Position numbers and translations under genes: made by a program. The notes under the pieces are model-generated. The model did no database searches and had not been told where the DNA came from. It worked only from the letters and a program-made list of their open reading frames with translations. 64,000 nt of DNA. It comes from CAYQXJ01 sp964421565. GTDB taxonomy: Bacteria; Planctomycetota; Brocadiia; SM23-32. Below, in pieces: positions 16,245 to 25,649 of this stretch (the stretch's first letter is position 1; each line of letters starts with the position of its first letter). Where the stretch lies: NCBI GenBank assembly GCA_964421565.1, contig CAYQXJ010000005.1:165904-229903 (forward strand), written 5' to 3'.

Positions 16245-18209
16245 ATGAATACAAACATACCATTAATGCTGGTCCTCATGAGCGCCCTGGCGGGGCCGTC
16301 CGCGTACGCCTCCGCTGCAAACGCCGTCCGACCCGGCGAGTTCACCATCGACCCTCCCACCCTGACTTGCCTGGGTTTCGCCTGGGAGATAGAAGGTGAC
16401 GAGAACCGAAACGCGACCGCTACAGTGGACTACCGCCAGGTCGGCCAGCAGAGATGGCGGCAAGGGTTGCCCCTGCTGCGGGTCGGCGCCCACCACTGCG
16501 GGCGCAGCTCCGACTGGCTCGACCACAAAGTGCCGCACATGCTGGCGGGCAGCATTCTGGATCTCCACGAAGATACCGAATACGAAGTACGTATCACCAT
16601 CACGGACTCGGACGGCGTCGAGGGCGAGTCAGTCCAGATCGCCACCGTGCGCACGCGGGGCGAGCCGAAGACGGCCGAGGGCGGCAGCGTCTACCACGTC
16701 TACCCGCCCGGCTCCGACGCCAAATGGCCTCAGAACGAGTTCACCAACCTCTACAAGGCATACTACGGCGGCGTGGGCAACCTGGGCGACTTCAACATGG
16801 TGTGGGAGCGCATCGTCCAGCCCGGCGACACCATCCTCGTTCACGCCGGCGTCTACAAGGCCGACCTCGACCACTACACCGACAGGATGGGATTGGTCTC
16901 CGACGGCACCTACTGGCTCACTGCAAAGGGCACTCCGGAGAAGCCGATCACCATCAAGGCCGCCGGCGACGGCGAGGTGGTCTTCGACGGCAGCGGGGCG
17001 GACGTGCTGTTCAACGTAATGGCCGCCGACCATCACATCTTCGAAGGTCTCACCTTCCGCAACTGCGGCACGGCCATATTCGCCGGCCAGCAACGGGTCG
17101 AGGGCTGTAAGGGACTCACCGTCCGAAACTGCCGGTTCGAAGATGTCCGCGACGGAATCTTCACCCTCTACAACGGCTGCCAAGACTTCTACATCGCCGA
17201 CAACGTCTTCCTGGGCAGGAACAGTCGGCACGGGCTGACCGGCTGGGGCGGGCCCGAGGACGACCGCCTGAAGAGCAACACGGCGATAACGCTGCAGGGC
17301 ACCGGCCACGTGGTCTGCCGCAACGAGATCGCCTACTTCTGGCAGGCCTATCATATGGGCACCGCCTTCCAGGGGTGGGATCGCGGCGGCGTGGCCTGCG
17401 ACATCTACGAGAACGACATGCACATGCTCATCGACGATGGCGTCGAGGTGGACGGATGCGTGCGCAATGTGCGGGTGCTGCGCAACCGCATCGTCGATGC
17501 CGGCTCGCCTATGAGCGCCCAGCCGGTCTACGGCGGGCCGGCTTACTTCATCCGCAACGTCACGTACAACGCGCGGACGTCGCTGAAGTTCCACGAGGCG
17601 TGGCCCTCCGGTCTGCTCGTCTATCACAACACCATGATCGGCAACAAGATGATACCCCGTGGCACCTACACCAACGCCCACTTCCGCAACAATCTCTTCC
17701 TCTCCGCCGCCGACACCCGGACCCTTGCGGCATTTCCGTCCACGGGCAACGCCGTGACGACCGACTACAATGGCTACGAGCCGGACACCGTCTTCCGGAT
17801 CACGGAGATCGACGGCTTCGCCCCCATCATGGACAAATCCCGCGACCCCTACTGGCCGCTGAAGAAGTATCCGGGGAAAGAGGCGAACACGGAGTTCGTG
17901 TCGCTCTCGGAGTTTCGCGATGCGACGGGCCACGAGCAGCACGCCGTCGCGGTCGACTACGCGGTTTTCGAGAATCTTGAACCACCCGAGGCGCCTCGAT
18001 GGAACACGGCGGCCGAAGTGCATCCGCCCTCCACTCTGGACTTCCGGATCAAGGCGGGTAGCGCGGCCGTCGACGCCGGCATGGTGCTCCCAAACGTGAA
18101 CGAGGGCTTCGCCGGCGAAGCGCCGGACCTGGGCGCCCGCGAACTGGGCGCCCCCTTACCGCATTACGGTCCGCGCCGCCGGGAGAACGAACATGAGTCC
18201 CCAGAGTAG
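16245..18209 (+). CDS. Exported right-handed beta-helix protein 1
   Basis: From the ATG at 16245 the protein has 654 residues and opens with a signal peptide (MNTNIPLMLVLMSALAG, cleavage near AYASA). A fibronectin-type-III-like domain follows (to about 145) and then a long right-handed parallel beta-helix (about 160-560, with repeated short strands such as GLTFRNCGTAIF and VRNCRFEDVRDGIF). Upstream in-frame starts at 16173 and 16194 exist; the latter has better ribosome-binding spacing but would bury the signal peptide. Beta-helix proteins of this kind are often polysaccharide lyases or GH28/GH110/GH141-like hydrolases. No catalytic residues can be assigned. Confidence 0.7.
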   Translation: MNTNIPLMLVLMSALAGPSAYASAANAVRPGEFTIDPPTLTCLGFAWEIEGDENRNATATVDYRQVGQQRWRQGLPLLRVGAHHCGRSSDWLDHKVPHMLAGSILDLHEDTEYEVRITITDSDGVEGESVQIATVRTRGEPKTAEGGSVYHVYPPGSDAKWPQNEFTNLYKAYYGGVGNLGDFNMVWERIVQPGDTILVHAGVYKADLDHYTDRMGLVSDGTYWLTAKGTPEKPITIKAAGDGEVVFDGSGADVLFNVMAADHHIFEGLTFRNCGTAIFAGQQRVEGCKGLTVRNCRFEDVRDGIFTLYNGCQDFYIADNVFLGRNSRHGLTGWGGPEDDRLKSNTAITLQGTGHVVCRNEIAYFWQAYHMGTAFQGWDRGGVACDIYENDMHMLIDDGVEVDGCVRNVRVLRNRIVDAGSPMSAQPVYGGPAYFIRNVTYNARTSLKFHEAWPSGLLVYHNTMIGNKMIPRGTYTNAHFRNNLFLSAADTRTLAAFPSTGNAVTTDYNGYEPDTVFRITEIDGFAPIMDKSRDPYWPLKKYPGKEANTEFVSLSEFRDATGHEQHAVAVDYAVFENLEPPEAPRWNTAAEVHPPSTLDFRIKAGSAAVDAGMVLPNVNEGFAGEAPDLGARELGAPLPHYGPRRRENEHESPE

Positions 18210-18266
18210 CATCGGCTGGCGGCAACAGAACGCTCTGACAGATAGCTCAAGATGAAGGGTCCCGAA

Positions 18267-20510
18267 GTGAAGACGAAAGCAAGGCTTACGACACTGCTGA
18301 TTCTCGCACTCTGCGCGACGACGGTTCTGGCGAATAGTGCACGGGAGACCAAGGAGAGACCTGAAATGCCCGAGAAAAAGGCCTCGTTCGAGACAAAACG
18401 GATGAAGGAATGGCTCCGCCCCTACCTCGACCCGGACTACGTGCCCGAGGAGGGGCCGGATCGGGACAAGGAGTTCATCCGGGAGTATGCCGGGAAGATC
18501 GCCGAGGCGCTTCCGCCAGAGCTGTCGGCCCGGCCGGAGCGGCCCGCAAAGATACTGGTGATCACGCGGGGGACCTACGGCATCCTGCACATTCCCGGCG
18601 CGGCGGGGTTGCTGATCATGCTGCGGGCGGCGGAGCAGAAGTACGGCGCCTTCGAGCTGACCGAGCTCTACGACGACGACGCGGTGGAGCCGGAGATGCT
18701 GAGCGAGTTCGACGCCGTCGTGCTCAACAACGTCGGCCGCGCGGGCAACGACGCCGTCTACAACGAGATGCTGCCCGAATACGTGCGCAAAGGCGGGGGC
18801 CTTTTCGCCGTGCACGGCTCTGCACTGGCCTTCCACAAGGAACCGCAGGCAGAGTACAATCGCCTCCTCGGCGCCTACGTGGACAGCGTGAACACCAAGT
18901 ACGGTCACCCGTCGAAACAGGGCAAGCCCTTTCCCGTGCGGCTCCCTGATCCCGACCATCATCTGGTCCAAGCGTTCCGGGGCGACGGGACCCCGCTGAC
19001 GGTGACTCACCGCTGGCTCGACGGCCAGGAGCGCCGGAAGTACCACGTCGCAATACGGCCGCCGGAGACGCTGGCCGATGAGCTCTACGTGCTCATCAAG
19101 GTACCGGGGCAGGAGAGCAGGCCCCGCGTCCTGGTGGAAGTGGACCGGGAGAAGGCGAAACAGGAGTATCCCCAGACGGCGGGGGACTTCGCCTATGCCC
19201 TGACCTGGGTCAAGCAGCACGGCCAGGGCCGTGTCTACTACACCCAACTCGGCCATAACATGGCCGTCTACGCGGTGCCGCATGTCGCACGGGCCATGCT
19301 GGACGGGCTGCAGTACGCGGCCGGCGACCTGGCCGCCGGCGAGTCCACCGGTGCTGGCTCCGGCCGAATCACCGAGACCGAGTGGGTGGTCTTCCGCGAC
19401 GCGAAAAGGTCGCGCGAACTCCCCGCTCTGCGGATCGCGACCGAGGACGGCGCGGAGGGCTACTGGGTGGGGGACTACCCGGAGCGACAGGCGCCGGAGG
19501 AGGTCAGAGCCATGCTGGCGAGAATCCACGGGGAGGATGCTTCGGCGCCGGAAGAGCTGTGGGATAAGATGCCCGAACTCGGCGTTGCAGGCCGCATCCG
19601 AAAGGCCGTCGACATCGCGGTCTGGGACCGCCTCGGCCGGGCCGCGGGGAAGCCGGTCGCTGAACTGCTCGGGCCGAACGTGCGCGACCGCGTTGCCCTG
19701 TACGCCGCCGGCGTACCCAACATGGACCTGGAGCAGAACGTTGAGGCCGCACGCCAGTGCATTGGCCGAAACATAGGCGGCTATAAGGTCTACGCCTACC
19801 TGAAAGGCCATGGGCCCGAACGCGACCCCTCGAGCCCCGAAGCCGAGACCTGGGTGCAGCGGGACATCGCCCTCGCTCGGGCCGTCGGCGAAGCTGTCGA
19901 CGATTCCGTCGCGCTCATGTTCTACCCCGGCAACAGTTACAACCTGGAGCAGGCGACCAGGGTGGGCCGGGTCCTCGACGAACTCGGCTACGCTATCTAC
20001 TTCGACCCGATGCCGCAGGGCGAGCCCGACAGCCTCTCCAACTACCAGGCCCTGCAGGATTCGGTCAGCACCCCCATCTGCGCGCCGATCAAGGGTGGGG
20101 GCGTTGAAATGCGCCTGGAGTGGATGCGCGAGGACGCCGTGGACATCAACGAGATCGACGTCTACGCCGGCTTCACCCCCTGCCTGCGGGTGGTGCGCGC
20201 CTGCCGGGAAGCGGGAGTGCCGCTCGACCTGCACGGCGGCTTCCCCAACGACTTCTACCAGTTTCCCCTCTACCCCATCGTGAAGGGCGAGATTCTGCCC
20301 TGGCTTGGCCGGCACCACCGCACCCCCCAGCACATCCCCGTCGCCACTGAGTTCGACGGTATCGAGCCGGGCGACCCCAGGTGGCCGTGGATCAAGCGCA
20401 TCCAGGCGCGACCCGTCGACGCCGAGGGCTTCGTGCGCCTGAGCTACGAACTGCCAGGCATGGGGGTGGAGTTGGACTGGGGATGGATACAACGTCACTC
20501 GATTGACTGA
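18267..20510 (+). CDS. Exported ThuA domain / enolase-superfamily fusion
   Basis: An N-terminal signal-like segment (residues 5-20, LTTLLILALCATTVLA) precedes a ThuA-like flavodoxin-fold domain (about 80-360). That domain shows AKILVITRGTYG, FDAVVLNNVG, GGLFAVHGSALAF and VYYTQLGHNMAVY. The C-terminal 370 residues resemble the mandelate racemase/enolase superfamily (AVDIAVWDRLGRAAGKPV, then a barrel). The usual metal ligands look replaced: PGN stands for DxN, FDP for EEP and IKG for GE. The GTG at 18267 has AAGGG seven bases upstream; ATG 18252, five codons earlier, has no such site. ThuA proteins occur beside glycan genes but their chemistry is unsettled. Function is not assigned. Confidence 0.7.
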   Translation: MKTKARLTTLLILALCATTVLANSARETKERPEMPEKKASFETKRMKEWLRPYLDPDYVPEEGPDRDKEFIREYAGKIAEALPPELSARPERPAKILVITRGTYGILHIPGAAGLLIMLRAAEQKYGAFELTELYDDDAVEPEMLSEFDAVVLNNVGRAGNDAVYNEMLPEYVRKGGGLFAVHGSALAFHKEPQAEYNRLLGAYVDSVNTKYGHPSKQGKPFPVRLPDPDHHLVQAFRGDGTPLTVTHRWLDGQERRKYHVAIRPPETLADELYVLIKVPGQESRPRVLVEVDREKAKQEYPQTAGDFAYALTWVKQHGQGRVYYTQLGHNMAVYAVPHVARAMLDGLQYAAGDLAAGESTGAGSGRITETEWVVFRDAKRSRELPALRIATEDGAEGYWVGDYPERQAPEEVRAMLARIHGEDASAPEELWDKMPELGVAGRIRKAVDIAVWDRLGRAAGKPVAELLGPNVRDRVALYAAGVPNMDLEQNVEAARQCIGRNIGGYKVYAYLKGHGPERDPSSPEAETWVQRDIALARAVGEAVDDSVALMFYPGNSYNLEQATRVGRVLDELGYAIYFDPMPQGEPDSLSNYQALQDSVSTPICAPIKGGGVEMRLEWMREDAVDINEIDVYAGFTPCLRVVRACREAGVPLDLHGGFPNDFYQFPLYPIVKGEILPWLGRHHRTPQHIPVATEFDGIEPGDPRWPWIKRIQARPVDAEGFVRLSYELPGMGVELDWGWIQRHSID

Positions 20511-20537
20511 TCGGCGATCACGGAGATGGCTGCCGTC

Positions 20538-21569
20538 ATGGATCATGCGGAGAGATTTCGCGCCGTTATGGACTTCCAGCCTGTGGACCGACTGCCGCGC
20601 GTCGAGTGGGCGACCTGGTGGCACGAGACCATCGCCCGCTGGACCAAAGAGGGTCTGTCACTGTCGGAGCCGTACGAGGGCTGGCAGAAAAGACGGGAAC
20701 TCGTTCCCGAGATAACGCGCGGCTTCGGGCTCGATGTCTATCAGCAACACTGGTTCCGTCCCTGGAATGAGAAGATGCCCGCTCCGCCTTCCCATGGGGC
20801 GGGGCTGCTGAAGGACGAGGCCGGCTATGACGCCCTGCAGCCCGCTCTCTATCCGCCGGTGGACTGGTACGACTGGACCTGGAAGCTCCTGGCCCGTTAC
20901 CAGCAGCAGCAGGAGGGCGGGGAGGTGCTTCTCTGGATCACGCTGCCGGGCTTCTTCGGATGGCCGCGAACCCTCTTCGGCATCCACGGCCACTTCCTGG
21001 CCTTCTACGATCATCCGGACCTGATGCATCGGATGAACTCAGACGTGGCCGAGCATACCATCTCCATCCTGCACAGAACGAGTAAGGTGGCCGAGCCGGT
21101 GTTCGCCACGATCGGCGAGGACATGAGCTACAACCACGGCCCGATGCTCTCCCGGAAGCTGTTCGACGAATTCCTGGCGCCGTACTACCGGCGGGTGGTG
21201 CCGGTGATGAAGGAAATGGGGCTGCGCGTCTTTGTGGACACGGATGGGGACGTAACGGAAATGATTCCCTGGCTGGAGGATGTCGGCGTTGAAGGCGTGC
21301 TGCCGCTCGAGCGCCAGGCCGGGGTGGACGGAATGGCGATCCGCGCGAAGCATCCGCACTTCCGCATGATCGGGCACTTCGACAAGATGACGATGACAAA
21401 GGGCGAGGAGGCCATGCGGGCCGAGTTTGAGCGGCTGATGCCACTGATGCGCGGCGGCGGCTTCATCCCGAGCGTCGACCACCAGACGCCCCCCGGCGTG
21501 TCGCTGGAGCAGTACCACGTCTACCTGCGCCTGCTGAGGGAGTACACCCGGCACGCGGCGCAAAGATAA
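20538..21569 (+). CDS. UroD-like protein 2
   Basis: The 343-residue UroD-fold protein starts MDHAERFRAVMDFQPVDRLPR, the normal beginning of this family. Later motifs are FVDTDGDVTEMIP (where MtaA enzymes have the zinc HxC), MIGHFDKMTMTKG and GFIPSVDHQTPPGVS. It lacks the Cys ligands of corrinoid methyltransferases. Another ATG four codons upstream lacks correctly spaced ribosome-binding sequence. It follows the ThuA-enolase gene by 27 bp and is probably cotranscribed with it, so a role in handling a glycan-derived compound is more likely than haem synthesis. That is inference from position. Confidence 0.75.
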   Translation: MDHAERFRAVMDFQPVDRLPRVEWATWWHETIARWTKEGLSLSEPYEGWQKRRELVPEITRGFGLDVYQQHWFRPWNEKMPAPPSHGAGLLKDEAGYDALQPALYPPVDWYDWTWKLLARYQQQQEGGEVLLWITLPGFFGWPRTLFGIHGHFLAFYDHPDLMHRMNSDVAEHTISILHRTSKVAEPVFATIGEDMSYNHGPMLSRKLFDEFLAPYYRRVVPVMKEMGLRVFVDTDGDVTEMIPWLEDVGVEGVLPLERQAGVDGMAIRAKHPHFRMIGHFDKMTMTKGEEAMRAEFERLMPLMRGGGFIPSVDHQTPPGVSLEQYHVYLRLLREYTRHAAQR

Positions 21570-21584
21570 CGAGGAGTGCGCATA

Positions 21585-21863
21585 ATGGACGTTCCTGAAC
21601 CGAAGCACCGTGATGCATCGTGGAATGGCGAGTCAGTCGTGCCGGAGAATGAGCACCTGCGCCTGGTTGTCTACCGCCGACAGGGCGGATGGGGGGGCGG
21701 TCGGCGCGGCGGCGGACCGGCGACGCGTGGATAGCAGGAACCCGAACAGACGCTGCCGGCCGGCGGACGCGAGCGCAACTCGAAGCCTGGCGCGACGCGC
21801 TGCGTCTCAATCGACCCCGAAAACCCCGACTTCATAAGGCTGAGCGAGGTGGCCGCGCAGTGA
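21585..21863 (+). pseudogene. Small ORF interrupted by an in-frame TAG
   Basis: An ATG with GAGGAG eight bases upstream opens a frame that reads 49 codons to TAG at 21732-21734. The same frame then continues with protein-like codons for another 42 residues (including GATRCVSIDPENPDFIRLSEV) to TGA at 21861-21863, two bases before the GH32-like ATG. The second part is typical coding sequence, whereas the stretch just before TAG is a low-complexity G-run. It may be a small gene broken by a point mutation or by an indel in the G7 tract. I do not recognise the product. Confidence 0.3.
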
Positions 21864-21865
21864 CA

Positions 21866-23359
21866 ATGAGTGACATCGGGAAACTGGTGGTCGATGCCCG
21901 ATCCCTTCGTGAAGCTCTCCACGCGGACCCGCACCGGCCGCGCTATCACCTGATCGCGCCGGAGGGATTCATCAAGGACGTGAACGGGGCGCTGTTCTGG
22001 CGGGGCCGCTACCACGTGTGCATGCTCTCCATGACGCCGGTGGCAGCCCCGGAGGCGCCGCAGGGGCACAACTGGCGGGGCCGCACCTGGTTGCACGCCT
22101 CGAGCGCCGACCTCGTGCACTGGACTCACCACCCGCCCGCCCTCCGCGCCGACGCCCTCAACACGGATCCCTGCTACGTCGGTCCGCAGAGTGGCGACGC
22201 CGTCGAGAGCGCGCCTGTGCCGACCCTGATCTACCACGATGGGCACAAGATCGGACCCAGCATCGCGATCGCCCAGGATGACGAGTTGATCCGGTGGAAG
22301 ACACTGCCGGAGAACCCGGTGATCCCCTATGGCGTGCACGAGGAGGTCATCGTCTTCGACCCCTGTGCCTGGTATCAGGCGGGCGTCTACTACGCGTTGA
22401 TCGGGAACAGGAACTTCCGGCCCGGCTTCGAGGGCGACAGCACCAGTTTGTTTCGTTCGACCAACTTGATCGACTGGGAGTACCGCGGTCCCTTTTACAA
22501 GTCGGACCGCAAGTGGACGACGGAAGACGCGGACTGCGCCTGCCCGGACTTCTTCCCGCTCGGCGACCGGCACATGCTGCTCATGCATACGCACAAGCCG
22601 AGCCCATTCGTGCAGTATTACCTGGGTCGGTTCGAGGACGAACGATTCGTCCCCGAAGAGCACGGCCGCATGTCCTGGCCGGGCGGTTCGCTGGCCGGGC
22701 CGGAAACCTTGCTCGACGGCCAGGGGCGACGGCTCTTCTTCGGCTGGATTCCCGAAGGCCCCGGCGGGAAGGACTACTGGAAGCAAGAAGCCTACTGGGC
22801 TGGCGTCGTCAGCCTGCCGCGCGTCCTCTCCCTCGACACCGACGGTTCGCTGCGCATCGATCCCGCGCCGGAACTGGAGGCGTTGCGCATCAATCGGCGC
22901 GAGCTGACGAACATGGCCCTCGAAGAAGGCGTCGAAACAACAGCGCCCGGCGTCCAGGGCGACGGTCTCGAACTGGATGTCACGTTCGAGTTAGGCAATG
23001 CACGCCAGGCCGGCCTGGCGGTTCTCTGTTCTCCGGACGGCGAGGAAACCACCCGGATCCTATCTGATGTGCCCAACCAGACTCTGGCGGTGGAAAGCAG
23101 GACCTTACGGGAAGGCCAGGAACCGTTAGTCAACCGCCAGGAAGCGCCGTTCGTGCTGCAGTCTGGGGAAACCTTGCGTTTGCGCGTCTTCCTGGACCGC
23201 TCCGTGCTGGAGGTATTTGCCAACGGGCGACAATGCCTCACGCAGAGGGTCTATCCCTCCCGGGCGGACAGCCGCGGAGTGCGCCTGTTCGCCCGCTGCG
23301 GCGACGCGCTCGTGCAATCCGTCCGGGCTTGGGACATGATGCCGGTTGTTGCCATATGA
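21866..23359 (+). CDS. GH32-like five-bladed propeller glycosidase
   Basis: The 497-residue protein resembles GH32 levanase/invertase enzymes: a propeller (about 20-330) with GFIKDVNGALFW in place of the nucleophile block WMNDPNG and VIVFDPCAWY in place of the RDP block. A C-terminal beta-sandwich (about 340-495) has LRVFLDRSVLEVFANGRQ, a hallmark of GH32. The acid/base block is unusual: DCACPDFFPL places Ala225 where ECPD normally has Glu, with Asp223 two residues earlier. No signal peptide is seen. A GTG two codons upstream (21860) is an equally reasonable start. The substrate is probably a furanoside but need not be fructose. Confidence 0.72.
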   Translation: MSDIGKLVVDARSLREALHADPHRPRYHLIAPEGFIKDVNGALFWRGRYHVCMLSMTPVAAPEAPQGHNWRGRTWLHASSADLVHWTHHPPALRADALNTDPCYVGPQSGDAVESAPVPTLIYHDGHKIGPSIAIAQDDELIRWKTLPENPVIPYGVHEEVIVFDPCAWYQAGVYYALIGNRNFRPGFEGDSTSLFRSTNLIDWEYRGPFYKSDRKWTTEDADCACPDFFPLGDRHMLLMHTHKPSPFVQYYLGRFEDERFVPEEHGRMSWPGGSLAGPETLLDGQGRRLFFGWIPEGPGGKDYWKQEAYWAGVVSLPRVLSLDTDGSLRIDPAPELEALRINRRELTNMALEEGVETTAPGVQGDGLELDVTFELGNARQAGLAVLCSPDGEETTRILSDVPNQTLAVESRTLREGQEPLVNRQEAPFVLQSGETLRLRVFLDRSVLEVFANGRQCLTQRVYPSRADSRGVRLFARCGDALVQSVRAWDMMPVVAI

Positions 23360-23372
23360 CCAGGACACTATG

Positions 23373-23609
23373 ATGGATTCATCCCAACGCGAATGACCGA
23401 ATATCCTCGTGTTCATCACCGACCACCCGTCGACGGAGGCGATGGCCTGCCGCCAGGGCAGCGACCACATCCACACGCCGGTGATGGACCGATTGGCGGC
23501 AGGAGGCATGGCGACGCATCCGAACGTTTTAGCGCCGCAGGATCGGAAACTGCGGATAATGGAGACGGGGAGCGTCACCCCACGTCGTCCTGCGCAGTCG
23601 AGGTGGTAA
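23373..23609 (+). pseudogene. Decayed sulfatase fragment
   Basis: After a short start (MDSSQRE) an in-frame TGA at 23394 precedes an unmistakable sulfatase N-terminus (NILVFITDHPSTEAMAC, then HIHTPVMDRLAAGGM). Homology fades after about 45 codons and the frame ends at 23609 without the CxPxR active-site motif. It lies between the GH32-like gene and the aldo/keto reductase, in a stretch with no intact gene. It is evidently a relic of a fourth sulfatase. Confidence 0.7.
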
Positions 23610-23698
23610 CCTTGCGGGAACGGACTAGCGAGAGCTGATCCAACGCTGCGAGACCCCGTGAGGGCCGGGACGGAACGAGCCGAGGAAAGGAGCCCACT

Positions 23699-24625
23699 AT
23701 GAAGTACCGCAAACTGGGGAAGGCAGGCATCAAAGTCTCTGTTGTCGGCATCGGCACGGCGCAGTTCGGCGGGGAGTGGGGCAAGGACTTCGAACAGCGG
23801 GAGGTCGACGCCATGCTGGGGCGGGCGCGTGAGCTCGGAGTCAATCTGATGGACACGGCCGAGTGTTACGGCAATCACCTGTCCGAATCGCTAATCGGTG
23901 CGGCCATCCAGGGAACCCGGGCCGAGTGGGTCGTGGCTACCAAGTTCGGCCACAGGTGGGTGGGTCACCTGGACCGAGAGGGTCACTGGTCCCGCCGGGA
24001 GGTGGCGGCCCAGTTGGAGGCGTCTCTGCGGGCGCTACGCACCGACTACATCGACGTCTACCAGTTCCACTCGGCACCGGAGGAGGCCCTCCGCGACGAC
24101 GCGCTGTGGGAGGAACTGGAGCGCCAGAAGCGCGAGGGTAAGGTCCGGCACATCGGCGTGTCCGTGGGCAACGAGGAGCAGGCCGGCAGGCAGGTCAGGG
24201 CGGCCGCTGAACGGGGAGCCGAGGTTGTGCAGGTGCTCTACAACCGGCTCAGCCGCTCTGCGGAGCAGTGGGTTCTGCCCGTCTGCCGCAAGCACCATCT
24301 GGGCGTGCTCACGCGGGTGCCCCTGGCCAGCGGCTTCCTCACCGGCAAGTATCGCCCCGGTGACGAGGACCGCTTCGAGGAGGGCGACATCCGGGCCATC
24401 TTCGGCACGGAGAACATCCGCAGCCAGTTGGAGGAAGTGGAGCGCATCGAGCGGGAGGAGGTGCCCGACGGGACCGAGATGCCGCAGTGGGCGTTGGCCT
24501 GGTGCCTGCAGCATCCGGCCGTCACCAGCGTGATCCCCGGTTGCAAGAGCGTCGGGCAGGTCGAGTCGAATGCCGGGGGCGCCGAACTGGAAATGGTCAG
24601 CCAGGGCCACCCGCTTGCGGTGTAG
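23699..24625 (+). CDS. Aldo/keto reductase
   Basis: The 308-residue NAD(P)H-dependent oxidoreductase of the AKR superfamily has its full catalytic tetrad: Asp52 and Tyr57 in MDTAECYG, Lys82 in ATKFG and His124 in YQFHSA. The C-terminal cofactor-binding segment SVIPGCKSVGQVESN is also typical. Such enzymes reduce or oxidise sugar aldehydes and lactones, so a role in processing a released sugar is plausible. The ATG has AGGAG eight bases upstream. The gene is convergent with the AraC regulator, 14 bp away, and follows the sulfatase relic. Confidence 0.88.
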   Translation: MKYRKLGKAGIKVSVVGIGTAQFGGEWGKDFEQREVDAMLGRARELGVNLMDTAECYGNHLSESLIGAAIQGTRAEWVVATKFGHRWVGHLDREGHWSRREVAAQLEASLRALRTDYIDVYQFHSAPEEALRDDALWEELERQKREGKVRHIGVSVGNEEQAGRQVRAAAERGAEVVQVLYNRLSRSAEQWVLPVCRKHHLGVLTRVPLASGFLTGKYRPGDEDRFEEGDIRAIFGTENIRSQLEEVERIEREEVPDGTEMPQWALAWCLQHPAVTSVIPGCKSVGQVESNAGGAELEMVSQGHPLAV

Positions 24626-24639
24626 GCGCCCGCAGGCCC

Positions 24640-25503
24640 TCAGAAAACCATGTTGCGCTGGCGGTATTGGGTCGGGGTCATGTTCCGGTAGCGGCGGAAG
24701 AGCCGCGAGAAGTAGTAGGGGTTCTCGACGCCGACCATCCTCGCGACCTCGCCGACATAGCGGCGACTGGTGGCGAGCAGCCTGCAGGCTTCCGTGATGC
24801 GCGTTTTGTGTATGCACTCGGTGGGCGTCTGGCCGAGTTCGCGGCGGAAGTGTCGGGTCACTGTCGACGGGCTGCACTCCAGGTGGCGGGCCAGGTCGCG
24901 CGTGGATATGGGGTCCGCGTAATTCTTCTCGATGAAGTCGAGGGCCTGCTGGAGGAGCTGTGAGAGCTCCCGGCGCTGGGTCTGGCGGGAGAAAAACTCG
25001 CGCATCTCCCGCAGCAGCAGCCGCGCCATCTGCCGGGCCTCCCACTTCTGCGGGTCGCCCTGTCCGTAGCGCGTCGCAACGTAGTTCGTCAGGTAGAGCA
25101 GCGGGCTGTCGTTGGCCAGGTAGCCGGTCAGAACGCCCTCCAGGCCATCGAGCGGCACGTCCCGCCTTTGCCCTCCCAACTCGGCCTGCTCGCTTTCGTT
25201 ATGGGCCACCTCGTATGCAAAGTCCTGCCCGTCGCAACGGAAGTCGGGCACAATGTGGCAACTCGACAGAATCATCGGTTGGTCCGGCGCCGTGCGGTAG
25301 CTGACGCGCGATTTCCACGGCATCAGCACCACAGCGCCCTTTCTCAGCCCATAGGTTTCGCCGTTGACGGTGACTTCGCCGGCGCCGCCGATGCAGCGCA
25401 CGAGCGGGCGGCTGTATACGGCCGGGAAGTCCTCGCGCTGGCCGGGCCCGATGTAGAAGAACCCCGCCTGTATGATGATCGGGTCGGGTGCGGGGTCTTT
25501 CAC
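24640..25503 (-). CDS. AraC family transcriptional regulator
   Basis: The 287-residue regulator has a cupin-like N-terminal sensor half (about 1-150) and a C-terminal pair of helix-turn-helix motifs (about 185-285; TRDLARHLECSPSTVTRHFRR and VARMVGVENPYYFSRLFRR). The GTG at 25503 follows GAGG by ten bases and begins the conserved part; an upstream in-frame ATG at 25572 adds a Cys-rich stretch unlike the family. It is transcribed divergently from the sulfatase cluster across 146 bp and is the obvious candidate activator of those genes, responding to a released sugar. That is inferred from position. Confidence 0.87.
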   Translation of the reverse strand: MKDPAPDPIIIQAGFFYIGPGQREDFPAVYSRPLVRCIGGAGEVTVNGETYGLRKGAVVLMPWKSRVSYRTAPDQPMILSSCHIVPDFRCDGQDFAYEVAHNESEQAELGGQRRDVPLDGLEGVLTGYLANDSPLLYLTNYVATRYGQGDPQKWEARQMARLLLREMREFFSRQTQRRELSQLLQQALDFIEKNYADPISTRDLARHLECSPSTVTRHFRRELGQTPTECIHKTRITEACRLLATSRRYVGEVARMVGVENPYYFSRLFRRYRNMTPTQYRQRNMVF

Positions 25504-25649
25504 GTGACCGATTCCTCGACAGGTGCTGGTGGCGACCGCACGAATAGTGCAAGCATCGCACGTTTCATCCATTGTATGCTGGCGGGCCGGCCTCTACCAT
25601 GAGAAGTTGCAGTCGTGTTTCTGTACCTCCCCGAGGCGCCGGATCCCAC

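Noticed and set aside
16629..18023. 464-codon minus-strand frame inside beta-helix protein 1
   Set aside because: The plus strand carries the signal peptide and beta-helix repeats; the antisense frame is Val/Gly/Asp-rich nonsense typical of reversed coding sequence.
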